DNA of 52,280 nt from Moraxella catarrhalis (GTDB lineage Bacteria; Pseudomonadota; Gammaproteobacteria; Pseudomonadales; Moraxellaceae), in the NCBI RefSeq assembly GCF_001632285.1, contig NZ_LWAH01000014.1:166570-218849 (forward strand), written 5' to 3'. Below are positions 10,716 to 19,739 of this stretch, piece after piece. Position numbers and translations under genes: made by a program. The notes under the pieces are model-generated. The model was given only the letters and a program-made list of their open reading frames with translations, ran no database searches and was not told the origin of the DNA. Numbering within the stretch: position 1 is the stretch's first letter; every line of letters begins with the position of its first letter.

Positions 10716-11162
10716 ATGGCTAATTTTTCACCCAGTATCAACTTTGCCAAACGCTGGCTTGCCACGCCTTTTAAGGCTCGCACAGTGATTTATCAGGAAT
10801 TAGATGATATTATCAATTTACTGGATAATGAGCTTTTGGTTAAGGATTTTTGTTTTCGGCACGCAGATTTTAATGCTGCTATTACCCAAGAAATGCACAA
10901 AAATAGCAACACACAGACCAATCGCTTGATTCATACCATCGAGACAATATCACTGAAAGATGACGATGAAGTTAAAGTTATCCAATCGCCAAACTTTGAT
11001 GAGCTTGAAGCTCGGCTGACCCATAATTTATCAGTTCAGATTGATGAGTTTTTGGGTGAGCATATGGCTCAGCTTTCTGAAGATTTGCGTGCCTGGGTTA
11101 AAATGGCAGTACGGCATGAGCTGGCAAATTATCAGTCCGAAGAAAAACTATCTCAAAACTAA
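10716..11162 (+). CDS. Hypothetical protein, helical, unknown function
   Basis: A 148-residue soluble protein with no signal peptide, no membrane segment and no motif I recognise. It is rich in acidic residues and predicted-helix patterns (ELDDIINLLDNELL; QIDEFLGEHMAQLSEDLRAW near the C-terminus). The N-terminal ANFSPSINFAKRWLATPFKART is basic and aromatic. It is a credible gene: it has an AAAGG ribosome site, good codon use, and a close downstream neighbour (62 bases) that encodes a ubiquinone hydroxylase. An accessory role with that enzyme is possible but is only a guess from position. Confidence 0.7.
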   Translation: MANFSPSINFAKRWLATPFKARTVIYQELDDIINLLDNELLVKDFCFRHADFNAAITQEMHKNSNTQTNRLIHTIETISLKDDDEVKVIQSPNFDELEARLTHNLSVQIDEFLGEHMAQLSEDLRAWVKMAVRHELANYQSEEKLSQN

Positions 11163-11224
11163 CTTGTTGCAATAAAAATGACTAATTTTGGTAAATAATC
11201 CATTAACATACGATAGAGAAATTT

Positions 11225-12421
11225 ATGAGCAACAACAGCCATTGTAGTGATATTATTATCGTAGGGGCAGGACCAGCAGGGCTTGCTTTTTCAAGATTTT
11301 TTAAGGGTAGTGATGTGCGTTTGACGCTGATTGAAAAATCATCATTAGCCGCTTTACAAAACCCTGCCTATGACGGCCGAGAGATTGCCTTAACCAATAC
11401 TTCCAAAGAAATCCTACAAAATCTGGGCGCTTGGCAAAGATTTGCCCCTGATGAGATTTATCCTTTAAAAGATGCTAAGGTGTATAACGGTAATTTAAAT
11501 TACGCTCTGCATTTTCAAGTACCTAAGTTAATGCACAGACAGCGTTCGCTTGACCGATTGGGTAATTTGATCTCTAATCACAACATCAAAAAGGCGTTGT
11601 ATGATGAAGTGGCAACGATGGATAATGTCACGCTCATCACTGATGCAACTGTCACTGATGTGAATACAGATGACACCAAAGCCTGCGTGACTTTGATGAA
11701 TGGCAAGCAGTTGTATGCAGATCTTGTGATTGCTGCCGACAGTCGCCTATCTGGCATGCGGCGTATGCTTGGCATTGGGGCGCACATGCATGATTTTGGT
11801 CGTACGGTGATCGTATTTCGAGTCACTCATCCGTTATCAAATCATGGCACAGCTCAAGAATGCTTTTTGTATGGCCGCACTTTGGCACTGCTGCCGCTGA
11901 ACGAAACCATGACAAATTGTGTCATTACGCTAGATAATACACAAGCAGATGAGCTGTTAAAGATGACTCCAGAGCAATTGGCTCACGAAGCTCAAAGAAT
12001 GTTTGGCGATGGTTTTGGTACATTTACGATTGCAGGTACGGTACATCATTATCCACTGATGGGCGTTCATGCACATAAGTTTCATGCCAATCGGGCAGCA
12101 CTCATTGGTGATGCGGCAGTCGGTATGCACCCTGTGACTGCACATGGCTATAATTTGGGTCTGCAGAGTGCCAATACTTTGGCACCACTGATTTTACAAG
12201 CACACCGCCGTGGCTTGGACATCGGCTCAAATCACCTACTATCTATGTACAATCGTCGCCATCAGGCACATACCAGACCTTTATATCATGGTACGAATGC
12301 CATGGTAACCGTATTTACAACAGATACGCTGCCCATGCGTACGGTGCGTGATATGGCGTTGCGTCTTAGTAATAACTTCCCCCCAGTTAAGCATTGGATT
12401 GCCAAACAGTTGGTAGGCTAA
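11225..12421 (+). CDS. ubiM: UbiH/COQ6-family FAD hydroxylase, probably UbiM
   Basis: A 398-residue flavin monooxygenase of ubiquinone biosynthesis, which hydroxylates the benzoquinone ring. The N-terminal FAD motif is IIIVGAGPAGLAFSRFF (residues 10-26), the second FAD site is AALIGDAAVGMHP (about 289-301), and the mid-region DLVIAADSRLSGMR fits the DG-type motif in altered form (AADSR). The stretch MHPVTAHGYNLGL resembles the UbiM branch more than UbiH or UbiF, which usually read LHPIAGQGFN. The position of ring hydroxylation cannot be read from sequence. It is preceded by the 148-residue hypothetical gene and followed by hairpins. Confidence 0.75.
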   Translation: MSNNSHCSDIIIVGAGPAGLAFSRFFKGSDVRLTLIEKSSLAALQNPAYDGREIALTNTSKEILQNLGAWQRFAPDEIYPLKDAKVYNGNLNYALHFQVPKLMHRQRSLDRLGNLISNHNIKKALYDEVATMDNVTLITDATVTDVNTDDTKACVTLMNGKQLYADLVIAADSRLSGMRRMLGIGAHMHDFGRTVIVFRVTHPLSNHGTAQECFLYGRTLALLPLNETMTNCVITLDNTQADELLKMTPEQLAHEAQRMFGDGFGTFTIAGTVHHYPLMGVHAHKFHANRAALIGDAAVGMHPVTAHGYNLGLQSANTLAPLILQAHRRGLDIGSNHLLSMYNRRHQAHTRPLYHGTNAMVTVFTTDTLPMRTVRDMALRLSNNFPPVKHWIAKQLVG

Positions 12422-12440
12422 ACTATCAAATTCTATCCAT

Positions 12441-12460
12441 TATCATAAATATTTATGATA
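12441..12460. repeat. Perfect 20-bp palindrome
   Basis: TATCATAAATATTTATGATA reads the same on both strands. It lies 19 bases after the UbiM-like stop and directly before a longer stem-loop. Confidence 0.7.
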
Positions 12461-12463
12461 AAT

Positions 12464-12502
12464 ATTAATCAGGTCAAAAGTATTTATTTTGACCTGATTA
12501 AT
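12464..12502 (+). terminator. Long stem-loop after UbiM-like gene
   Basis: ATTAATCAGGTCAAA (12464-12478) pairs perfectly with TTTGACCTGATTAAT (12488-12502), loop nine bases. There is no T run on either side, so it may protect or end the mRNA rather than act as a simple intrinsic terminator. The rest of the stretch to 12719 holds no gene that I can support. Confidence 0.55.
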
Positions 12503-12719
12503 GATAAGTAAAGCAAATGATATATGCAATCATATGCACTTGAATAATATTTCATCAAATCACAGTGTTAAAAATAATCATGTATCAAGTAATGAGTGAT
12601 AACATTTTATTTGATAGTTTGATGAACAATTGACAAGATTGTTAAGACATAATACGAAATTTTTTGATAAAACCCAAATTTTGTAGAAAAAATTTGGATA
12701 GCTTTGACGATTAAAGTGT

Positions 12720-13712
12720 TCAGCCGTGATTATTTTTTGTGCGATACGCACGAGGGTGGGCATGGTCATATACTTTCGTCAGTGCGCCAAAATCAACATG
12801 CGTGTATATTTGGGTGGTGCTGATATTTTGGTGGCCAAGCATCTCTTGAATGGCACGCAGATCACCGCTAGATGACAGTACATGAGAGGCAAAGCAGTGG
12901 CGTAATAGGTGCGGATACATATTAAGCTCAATGCCCGCCATGGTGGCGCATACTTTTAGGCGAAGCTGTATCGCACGCGTGCTAAGACGAGTGCCGTGAC
13001 GCTCACTGATAAACAACGCTTTACAATTTTTCTTTTGCCATAAGTTACGATGAGGCAAGTAGTCTTGAAGAGCAATCATGGCTTTTTTGCCCACAGGGAC
13101 TTGGCGAGTTTTGTTGCCTTTGCCCAACACCCGTACGATGCCAGTATCAAAATTAACATCGCCCATATTTAAGCCTGCCAGTTCAGATAGGCGAAGTCCA
13201 CTACTATACATCAGCTCAAACATTGCTTTATCGCGTATCCATAGATATGCTTTGGCTGTATCTTCAGGCGTTTTTTGGTCAAGCAGTTGCTTTATGAGCA
13301 GCTCATCAGCGACAGTGGGCAGTTTTCGGGGTGCTGATTTGATTTTATAGCCTGTTGTGGGGTTAACTGCGATAACACCTTGCTTGATTAAAAATTGATA
13401 AAAAATCCGAATGGCAGATAAGCTAAGCTTGGCACTGATGGGTTTTATTTTTTCTTCTTCTAAGCGAGTGCTAAAAAATCGAGTTAAATCTTGGCGACGG
13501 CAAGCCAAAGGATCGCCGCCAAGATAGTTATCAGACTCCAAAAAATTGAAAAACTGTATTAAGGCTGTTTGATAGGTTGTGATGGTATGCTTAGAGTAAT
13601 TTTGTAGTCTTAGCTCATCACACCAAGATGATAAATAGCCCCAAGCAGGTGAGCTTGGATCTGATTGATGGCTAGAATGAGTGGGTGCGATGAAATGCGA
13701 TAATCTGCTCAT
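12720..13712 (-). CDS. xerC: Tyrosine recombinase XerC
   Basis: XerC, with XerD, resolves chromosome dimers at dif during cell division. The 330-residue protein has an N-terminal SAM-like core-binding domain (about 24-115). Its catalytic set is complete: R174 in SSGLRLSELAG, K198 in LGKGNKTR, H268 and R271 in PHLLRHCFASH, H294 in LGHQNIST, and Y303 in QIYTHVD. It is longer at the N-terminus than E. coli XerC (298). The start codon overlaps the dapF stop by one base (TGATG), so the two are coupled, as in enterobacterial dapF-xerC loci. Confidence 0.95.
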   Translation of the reverse strand: MSRLSHFIAPTHSSHQSDPSSPAWGYLSSWCDELRLQNYSKHTITTYQTALIQFFNFLESDNYLGGDPLACRRQDLTRFFSTRLEEEKIKPISAKLSLSAIRIFYQFLIKQGVIAVNPTTGYKIKSAPRKLPTVADELLIKQLLDQKTPEDTAKAYLWIRDKAMFELMYSSGLRLSELAGLNMGDVNFDTGIVRVLGKGNKTRQVPVGKKAMIALQDYLPHRNLWQKKNCKALFISERHGTRLSTRAIQLRLKVCATMAGIELNMYPHLLRHCFASHVLSSSGDLRAIQEMLGHQNISTTQIYTHVDFGALTKVYDHAHPRAYRTKNNHG

Positions 13713-14611
13713 CAGTAAACATCATCTGCATTTGGGTCAAGCTTAATGCCAGCCGATGCCGCCAAACCATCTGGACTAAATACGCCTTCATACACAAAGG
13801 CAGTTGGCCCAGTCATGATGAGTGAGTAGCCATCTTGCCAACGAATTGCCAAACTCCCGCCATATAACTGGGCACGAATATCCACCCCTTCATCTAGCCA
13901 GCCCTCCCGAATACCTGTCGCAACAGAAGCACAGGCACCTGTACCGCAGGCTTGGGTTTCACCAACGCCACGCTCATAGACACGAATTCGCACATGACGC
14001 TGATTAATGACTTGAACGAAATTGACATTGACTCTTTCAGGAAATGCTTCGTGTGATTCGATGAGTTTACCCAATCTATCGACATCGGCATCCAAGACAT
14101 CATCGACCTTGATGATTGCATGCGGATTACCGATGTTGGCGACATAAAGCTGAACAGGTATGCCATCGACATCCAAGCGATAGGCGCGCCCAACTTTGGT
14201 GATGGTCTTTGGGGTAAAAGGAATTTGGTCAGGCTCAAACTTGGGCTTGCCCATATCTACTTGCACCCACCCATAGCGATTGGTGCTTAGGATGATGATA
14301 CCGCTTGAGGTTTCAACTCGTAAACGCTGCTTAAAAGATAGTTTTCTGGCTTGTACAAATGAAGCAAAACATCGAGCACCGTTTCCACATTGGGACACCT
14401 CAGAACCATCTGCATTAAAAATCCGATATTTAAAATCAATATCTGGGCGACTTGGTGGCTCAACAATTAATAATTGGTCAAATCCTACCCCAATCCGTCG
14501 ATCGGCAAGTAGGCGAATTAATTCGGGAGTTAGTGTCATGCGTTGGGTAACCAGATCAATCACCATGAAATCGTTGCCCAGTCCATGCATTTTTGTAAAT
14601 TCTATGAGCAT
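13712..14611 (-). CDS. dapF: Diaminopimelate epimerase
   Basis: Converts LL-diaminopimelate to meso-diaminopimelate for lysine and peptidoglycan. The 299-residue protein shows the two catalytic cysteines in QCGNGARCF (C75) and ACGTGACAS (C222), and the start TKMHGLGNDFMVID. A central ERVNVNFVQ stretch and GNPHAII are also typical. It is slightly longer than usual (about 275) because of a C-terminal tail rich in Asp and Gly. xerC is directly downstream. lysA, the next enzyme in the pathway, lies 265 bases upstream on the same strand but with its own terminator. Confidence 0.98.
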   Translation of the reverse strand: MLIEFTKMHGLGNDFMVIDLVTQRMTLTPELIRLLADRRIGVGFDQLLIVEPPSRPDIDFKYRIFNADGSEVSQCGNGARCFASFVQARKLSFKQRLRVETSSGIIILSTNRYGWVQVDMGKPKFEPDQIPFTPKTITKVGRAYRLDVDGIPVQLYVANIGNPHAIIKVDDVLDADVDRLGKLIESHEAFPERVNVNFVQVINQRHVRIRVYERGVGETQACGTGACASVATGIREGWLDEGVDIRAQLYGGSLAIRWQDGYSLIMTGPTAFVYEGVFSPDGLAASAGIKLDPNADDVY

Positions 14612-14832
14612 TGGCCTGTCCTTATTTTTAGTTATATCATTTGTATCTTAACATGAAAACAGCGTGGTGGCTAATGATTTTATGGAGTGATTGATGAAAA
14701 ATCACTGATAATATTAAACAGTATTGATTTGGTTTTGTGGATAAAATTTCAAAAATTATTAAAAAATTAATTAACTAAATATCTTAAATAAGCCATAAAA
14801 ACTTGTGGCATGAACGCTTGTAAGTAGATAAT

Positions 14833-14859
14833 AAAAATGCCCTGAAAGTTTCAGAGCAT
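14833..14859 (-). terminator. lysA terminator
   Basis: On the minus strand ATGCTCTGA pairs with TCAGGGCAT (one mismatch) and is followed by TTTTTATT. It lies just after the lysA stop at 14876 and separates lysA from dapF. Confidence 0.7.
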
Positions 14860-14875
14860 CTGCGATGGGTGTGAT

Positions 14876-16183
14876 TTAGATGAGTTCATCTTTCCACAGA
14901 TCATCTAACGCTTCACGCTTACGAATCAAGCGATGAGTGCCATGATTGACCATCACCTCGCACGGTCTTGGGCGGGTATTGTAGTTACATGCCATACTAA
15001 ATCCATATGCACCTGCACCTGTGACGGCTAGGGTATCGCCAACTTGTAAAGATAAAATGCGATCTTTGCCTAAAAAGTCGCTGGATTCGCAGACTGTACC
15101 AACCACATCCCAAGTTTTGGCAGTATCCCGACTAAGCTTAGCGGGAATGATTGCCATCTGTGATTCATACAGTGCTGGGCGAATCAGCTCACTCATTGAA
15201 GCATCAACGATGGCAAAGTTTTTAAATTCGGTGGGCTTAAGCACATCCACAGTTGTCAAAAGTACGCCAGCATTTGCTACCAAGCTGCGACCTGGTTCTA
15301 AGTACAATTTTAATCCAAGCTGTTTTAAGCGTGGGAGTAATACCGTTGCAACTTGATCAATGCTGACAGGATTTTCATCAATATAGCGTACGCCCAAGCC
15401 ACCACCAAGATCAATGTGCTGAAGCTTGATACCCTTATCGGTCAAGGTATCTATCAGCTCAATCAATTTATCCAACGCATCAGAAAAACCATCGGTATCT
15501 AGTAGCTGTGACCCGATATGGCAATCAATACCGACAATCTTAAGATTTGGCAAATGATGTGCGTACACATAGGCAGCCACCGCTTGTTCATGACTGATGC
15601 CAAATTTATTATCTTTCATGCCAGTTGAGATATAAGGATGAGTTTTGGCATCCACATCTGGATTAATACGCAGTGAAATGCGTGCGATTTGGTTTTGGCG
15701 ACCTGCTACCTCATTAATGGTATCAAGCTCACTTAGAGATTCTACATTAAAGCAATGAATATCTGCTTTGAGTGCATATTCAATATCATCAGCCGTTTTA
15801 CCAACACCAGAATACACGACCTTTTTGGCATCGGCAACTTGAAGCACACGAGCCAGCTCGCCTTTGGAGACAATATCAAACCCTGCACCTGCTTTAGCCA
15901 GTGTTTTTAGGATGGCAAGATTTGAGTTGGCTTTGACGGCATAACAAATTTGATGGTCAATGGCATCAAAGGCATCAGTGTAGCTTTGATAATTTTCTAA
16001 AAGTGTACGCTGTGAATATGCATATAAAGGCGTGCCATAGATTTCTTTGAGTGTGTGAGTGTTGATACCATCAAAATGTAAAGTGCCATCAATATACTCA
16101 AAATGCGGTAAAGCATTTGCCAAAGCTTGGGGGTCAATATACAGTGCACCATCTTGATGATGGCTGACTGGGCTAAAAGTCAT
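14876..16183 (-). CDS. lysA: Diaminopimelate decarboxylase
   Basis: A PLP enzyme that makes lysine from meso-diaminopimelate. The 435-residue protein has an alanine racemase-like barrel with the PLP lysine K84 in CYAVKANSN, the HIGSQL motif (about 221-226), GGGLGVRY for the phosphate, and EPGRSLVANAG. The C-terminal domain carries CESSD and GAYGFSMACNYN, the active-site Cys and Tyr contributed across the dimer. Length is normal. An AGGA ribosome site precedes the ATG. The small lipoprotein gene lptM is 40 bases upstream in the same direction, as in many gamma-proteobacteria. Confidence 0.98.
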   Translation of the reverse strand: MTFSPVSHHQDGALYIDPQALANALPHFEYIDGTLHFDGINTHTLKEIYGTPLYAYSQRTLLENYQSYTDAFDAIDHQICYAVKANSNLAILKTLAKAGAGFDIVSKGELARVLQVADAKKVVYSGVGKTADDIEYALKADIHCFNVESLSELDTINEVAGRQNQIARISLRINPDVDAKTHPYISTGMKDNKFGISHEQAVAAYVYAHHLPNLKIVGIDCHIGSQLLDTDGFSDALDKLIELIDTLTDKGIKLQHIDLGGGLGVRYIDENPVSIDQVATVLLPRLKQLGLKLYLEPGRSLVANAGVLLTTVDVLKPTEFKNFAIVDASMSELIRPALYESQMAIIPAKLSRDTAKTWDVVGTVCESSDFLGKDRILSLQVGDTLAVTGAGAYGFSMACNYNTRPRPCEVMVNHGTHRLIRKREALDDLWKDELI

Positions 16184-16223
16184 AACATTATCCTAATTTT
16201 AATAAAAAATAGCCGATATAGTT

Positions 16224-16370
16224 TTAGTAGTCATTCATATCATCGCTGATGGGTGTCGGCTCAATCACGGGCGTACTTTCATCGGGTAGATATAATGAAC
16301 CTTTTTGACCACAAGCTGAAAGCAAACTTATCATTAAAGATAAACCAAATAAGTATTTCATCATATTCAT
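16224..16370 (-). CDS. lptM: LptM (YifL)-like small lipoprotein
   Basis: A 48-codon gene read directly from the minus strand. The product has a short basic start (MNMMKYLFG), a hydrophobic core, the lipobox LSAC (C20), then the family mark CGQKGSLYLP and an acidic proline-containing tail ending DDMNDY. LptM/YifL proteins share CGxKGPLYxP after the lipidated cysteine and help mature the LptDE lipopolysaccharide translocon in the outer membrane. Its place directly before lysA (40 bases) is the conserved neighbourhood. Here Ser replaces the usual Pro in KGPLY. Two in-frame ATG codons (16370, 16361) are possible starts. Confidence 0.88.
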   Translation of the reverse strand: MNMMKYLFGLSLMISLLSACGQKGSLYLPDESTPVIEPTPISDDMNDY

Positions 16371-16650
16371 AAATCATCAAATCCATTACTGTACTTGGGC
16401 AGGCAAGCCAAATTTTAGATTAAACAAAGTTGCCCATTTGCTGAATATTTTAGCACAACACCCAAGGCTTGGGCGATCAATTAGACCAAATATGCTAAAA
16501 ATTGGTATGCATTTTTGCCAAATTGGTTGGTGGATGTGAATTTGGCTCACTTAAATGGATTGCGTTATTTATCAATGGTTATGAGTGCATATTTTTCAAA
16601 AAATTATATTTAAAATGATATTTATTGCTTGACAAGAAAGATGGTACAGG
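16371..16650. other. Divergent intergenic region lptM/ackA
   Basis: About 280 AT-rich bases between the minus-strand lptM-lysA unit and ackA. No gene is visible. It must hold the lptM promoter on the minus strand, but I cannot pick one convincingly. Confidence 0.5.
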
Positions 16651-16679
16651 TTGATTTATTAGGAATTTTAAGATAAAAT
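16651..16679 (+). promoter_or_regulatory. Candidate ackA promoter
   Basis: TTGATT (16651-16656), 17 bases, TAAAAT (16674-16679), 49 bases before the ackA ATG. A second TTGACA at 16629 lacks a well-placed -10. Confidence 0.5.
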
Positions 16680-16727
16680 TTCTTGTTCACAGTCAACACA
16701 ATAGACGCAATACATCAAGGAGCGTAC

Positions 16728-17912
16728 ATGAGCTTAGCAAATCCCACTTTGGTTCTAAATTGTGGTTCTTCATCCATCAAATATGCCCTTATCAGTGAAG
16801 ATGGTGGGAGTCGCATTGAGGGCTTGGCAGAAGGCTTGGGTAATCCTGAAGCTCGCATTAAGCATAAAAATTTAGAGGGTGAAGCGACGATTATTGACAT
16901 TCCAAATGGTGTTCATGCTGACGCACTGAAAGTTATCTTAGAAGATTTGATTAAAGCGCATAAGCCTGTGGTTGTGGGTCATCGTGTGGTGCATGGTGGC
17001 GATAAATTTAAATCTGCTACCGTGATTGATGAAGAGGTGTTATCAACCATTGAAGCATTGACAAGTCTAGCACCGCTACATAATCCTGCCAATGCTGCAG
17101 GTATCCAAGCGATTAATGCCATTTATCCTGATTTACCACAGGTAGCAATTTTTGATACGGCATTTCACCAAACCATGCCTGAGTATGCCTATCGTTATGC
17201 AGTACCAAAAAATCTGTACAATGAGCATCAAATCCGCCGTTATGGGTTTCATGGCACTTCGCATGCGTTTGTTTCAAATCGTGCCAGCCAGCTTACTGAT
17301 GCCAAAGGCGTACATGGTTGGGTGGTTGCCCACTTGGGTAATGGCTGCTCTGCTACCGCAGTTTATGATGGTAAAAGCTTAGATACCTCAATGGGTATCA
17401 CACCGCTAGAAGGGCTGATGATGGGTACACGCTCAGGGGATGTTGATCCAAGTTTGCATATTCATCTAAATCGTACATTGGGCTTATCATTAGACGAAGT
17501 TGACACCTTACTCAATAAAAAATCAGGTTTGCTTGGCGTATCAGGTATCTCAAATGACATGAGAAATCTTGAAGCTGCTGATAAAGAGGGCAGTGCAGAT
17601 GCTCGTTTGGCACTGGACATGTTCGCTTATCGTACCGCCAAATATCTCCTAAGCCTAACTGCAGCATTGCCTGAGTTTACAGGCATCGCCTTTACAGGTG
17701 GTGTGGGTGAAAATGCTGTTGAAATGCGTGCCGATATTATCAAGCACCTAAAACATTTGGGTGCAAAAATTGACACCACTAAGAATGATAAGTTGATGCG
17801 TGGTGCTGAAGGCAGTTTCCATGCCGAAGATTCATCGATTGAGCTTTGGGTGATTCCTACCGATGAAGAATACCAAATCGCCAGCGAAAGCCGTGCGGTC
17901 TTGGGATTATAA
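16728..17912 (+). CDS. ackA: Acetate kinase
   Basis: Interconverts acetate plus ATP and acetyl phosphate plus ADP. The 394-residue protein begins MSLANPTLVLNCGSSSIKYA, with the NCGSSSIK signature. It continues with GHRVVHGG, FDTAFHQTMP, RRYGFHGTSH and HLGNGCSATA, and has FTGGVGENA near the end, all standard for the ASKHA fold. The frame is open 15 codons further upstream, but AAGGAG four bases before the ATG at 16728 fixes the start. pta follows after 87 bases, with a terminator hairpin in the gap. Confidence 0.98.
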   Translation: MSLANPTLVLNCGSSSIKYALISEDGGSRIEGLAEGLGNPEARIKHKNLEGEATIIDIPNGVHADALKVILEDLIKAHKPVVVGHRVVHGGDKFKSATVIDEEVLSTIEALTSLAPLHNPANAAGIQAINAIYPDLPQVAIFDTAFHQTMPEYAYRYAVPKNLYNEHQIRRYGFHGTSHAFVSNRASQLTDAKGVHGWVVAHLGNGCSATAVYDGKSLDTSMGITPLEGLMMGTRSGDVDPSLHIHLNRTLGLSLDEVDTLLNKKSGLLGVSGISNDMRNLEAADKEGSADARLALDMFAYRTAKYLLSLTAALPEFTGIAFTGGVGENAVEMRADIIKHLKHLGAKIDTTKNDKLMRGAEGSFHAEDSSIELWVIPTDEEYQIASESRAVLGL

Positions 17913-17932
17913 TTTGTTATAAATACTTAACT

Positions 17933-17959
17933 AACCGTTCAAGCAGTTGAGCGGTTTTT
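17933..17959 (+). terminator. Terminator between ackA and pta
   Basis: AACCGTTCAA (17933-17942) pairs with TTGAGCGGTT (17947-17956, one G-U) and runs into TTTTTG. This could make pta expression lower than ackA, or pta may have its own promoter within the 40 bases that follow. Confidence 0.75.
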
Positions 17960-17999
17960 GTGTTAATACCAATCTATCATATATTTATTAAGGGTACAT

Positions 18000-19469
18000 A
18001 TGAAAGCACTGTTATTGATTCCGACATTTGACGCTCCAAATTTTTCATCCATCGTAGAAAATTTTGCCAAAAGCATTGGTGCAGCTTACATTGCACCATT
18101 TGATAGTGAAGGCGATAGCAAGCTTAGAGTAGCAGTCACTGAAGGTCGGCTTGATGAGATGCTTGAAAAAGTAGTTGCTGCCCAAAGTGCAAAGCTGACG
18201 GTTGTTGAAGGTTTGGCGACTTTACCAAATACGCCTTATGCCAGTTTGGTCAATCGTGATTTGGCAAATGGTCTGGATGCCGATGTATTATTTGTCAGCC
18301 AAAATGCTGAAGAGCTTGCAGTTTTTGCTGCTGCGTTTGGCGGTCTTAAGTCTGAGCGTGTGCTGGGTGTTATTGCAGCAGGCGTAGATGAATTTGGGGT
18401 AACTGTATGGGCAACGATTGATGGTGAGCAGTTGACAGTTGATGAAGAAGTTATCAAAAACTATCAAGCAACAACAAGAGTCAAAAAACTCTCACCATAT
18501 GCGTTTCGCAATCAAGTTGTCCAAAAAGCACAAGCCGCCAAAAAACGCATTGTACTGCCAGAAGGTGATGAGCCAAGAACCATTGAAGCTGCTGTAATTT
18601 GCCAGAGTCGTGGCATTGCTCAGTGTGTCTTATTGGGTGAACGCACCAAGATTGAAGCGGTAGCAGCAGAGCGTGGCGTGGTATTACCAAATGATATTGA
18701 AATGATTGACCCTGCCAGCATTGCTGAAAAATATGTTGCCCCCATGGTAGAACGCCGTAAGGGTAAAATTGATGAAGCTGGGGCAAAGCAAGCATTACAA
18801 GATACGGTAGTTTTGGGTACGATGATGCTACATATGGGCGATGTTGATGGTTTGGTATCAGGAGCGGTTCATACGACTGCCGACACCATTCGCCCAGCGT
18901 TTCAATTGATTAAGACAGCACCACAGTACAGCTTAGTTTCTAGTGTCTTTTTTATGCTCTTGCCTGAACAAGTCATGGTTTATGGCGACTGTGCGGTCAA
19001 TCCAAATCCAACCGCAGAACAGCTGGCAGAGATTGCTATTCAGTCTGCCAAATCAGCCAAAGCCTTTGGCATTGACCCAAAAGTTGCCATGATCAGTTAC
19101 TCTACCATCGATTCAGGTTCAGGTGTTGATGTTGATACTGTTAAACAAGCTGTACAAATCATTCGTGAAAAGTCGCCAGAGTTAAAAGTTGATGGTCCAT
19201 TACAATTTGATGCCGCAACTGTCAAAAATGTCGGTAAACAAAAAGCACCAAATTCAGCGGTAGCAGGTGAGGCAAATGTCTTAATTTTCCCTGATCTAAA
19301 TACAGGTAACACGACCTATAAAGCTGTTCAACGCACAGCTGATGTGATCAGTGTTGGTCCGATGCTCCAAGGCTTGAATAAGCCTGTCAATGATTTATCT
19401 CGTGGGGCTTTGGTAGATGATATTGTTTATACAATTGCTCTGACTGCAATACAGGCCATTGATGAATAA
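18000..19469 (+). CDS. pta: Phosphate acetyltransferase, short N-terminal form
   Basis: Converts acetyl-CoA and phosphate to acetyl phosphate and CoA, partner of AckA. The 489-residue protein has a C-terminal catalytic PTA/PTB domain from about residue 165 ([62 protein letters not shown]). The N-terminal 150 residues resemble the cobyrinic-synthase-like domain of long Pta but lack a P-loop and the DRTGG domain. E. coli Pta has about 714 residues and minimal Pta about 330, so this is an intermediate form. AAGGG precedes the ATG. Confidence 0.95.
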   Translation: MKALLLIPTFDAPNFSSIVENFAKSIGAAYIAPFDSEGDSKLRVAVTEGRLDEMLEKVVAAQSAKLTVVEGLATLPNTPYASLVNRDLANGLDADVLFVSQNAEELAVFAAAFGGLKSERVLGVIAAGVDEFGVTVWATIDGEQLTVDEEVIKNYQATTRVKKLSPYAFRNQVVQKAQAAKKRIVLPEGDEPRTIEAAVICQSRGIAQCVLLGERTKIEAVAAERGVVLPNDIEMIDPASIAEKYVAPMVERRKGKIDEAGAKQALQDTVVLGTMMLHMGDVDGLVSGAVHTTADTIRPAFQLIKTAPQYSLVSSVFFMLLPEQVMVYGDCAVNPNPTAEQLAEIAIQSAKSAKAFGIDPKVAMISYSTIDSGSGVDVDTVKQAVQIIREKSPELKVDGPLQFDAATVKNVGKQKAPNSAVAGEANVLIFPDLNTGNTTYKAVQRTADVISVGPMLQGLNKPVNDLSRGALVDDIVYTIALTAIQAIDE

Positions 19470-19517
19470 CCTTAAGATTTGATTGGCACTGTGGATACAA
19501 CACAAATCAGTTATTGG

Positions 19518-19546
19518 CTTAAGCGATATTTCAGATATCGCTTAAG
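19518..19546 (+). terminator. Stem-loop after pta
   Basis: CTTAAGCGATAT (19518-19529) pairs perfectly with ATATCGCTTAAG (19535-19546). No T run follows, so termination strength is uncertain. Confidence 0.5.
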
Positions 19547-19683
19547 GGTTGGTAAAACAAAGATGGTGATTGATTGTTTAACAACAGTGAAATATGGCAT
19601 GATTTTTCTTGCATATTTTTAAAAATCATCGTATAATGTTTTAATATCTATTTCTTGCCATCTATTTTATTATCATATTTATG

Positions 19684-19716
19684 CTTAATATTGAATGATA
19701 TCGTATTAATATTAAG
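19684..19716. promoter_or_regulatory. Inverted repeat upstream of the L36 paralogue
   Basis: CTTAATATT (19684-19692) and AATATTAAG (19708-19716) are perfect 9-base arms around a 15-base centre that contains GATATC. It ends 23 bases before the start codon, so it could be an operator or a leader hairpin. It does not match the usual Zur box as I know it. Confidence 0.45.
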
Positions 19717-19739
19717 TAAATTCTCAACGGAGTAAGCTC

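Noticed and set aside
12578..12769. Open frame of 63 codons on the minus strand next to xerC
   Set aside because: It overlaps the xerC 3' end in another frame, has no ribosome site, and its composition is not protein-like.
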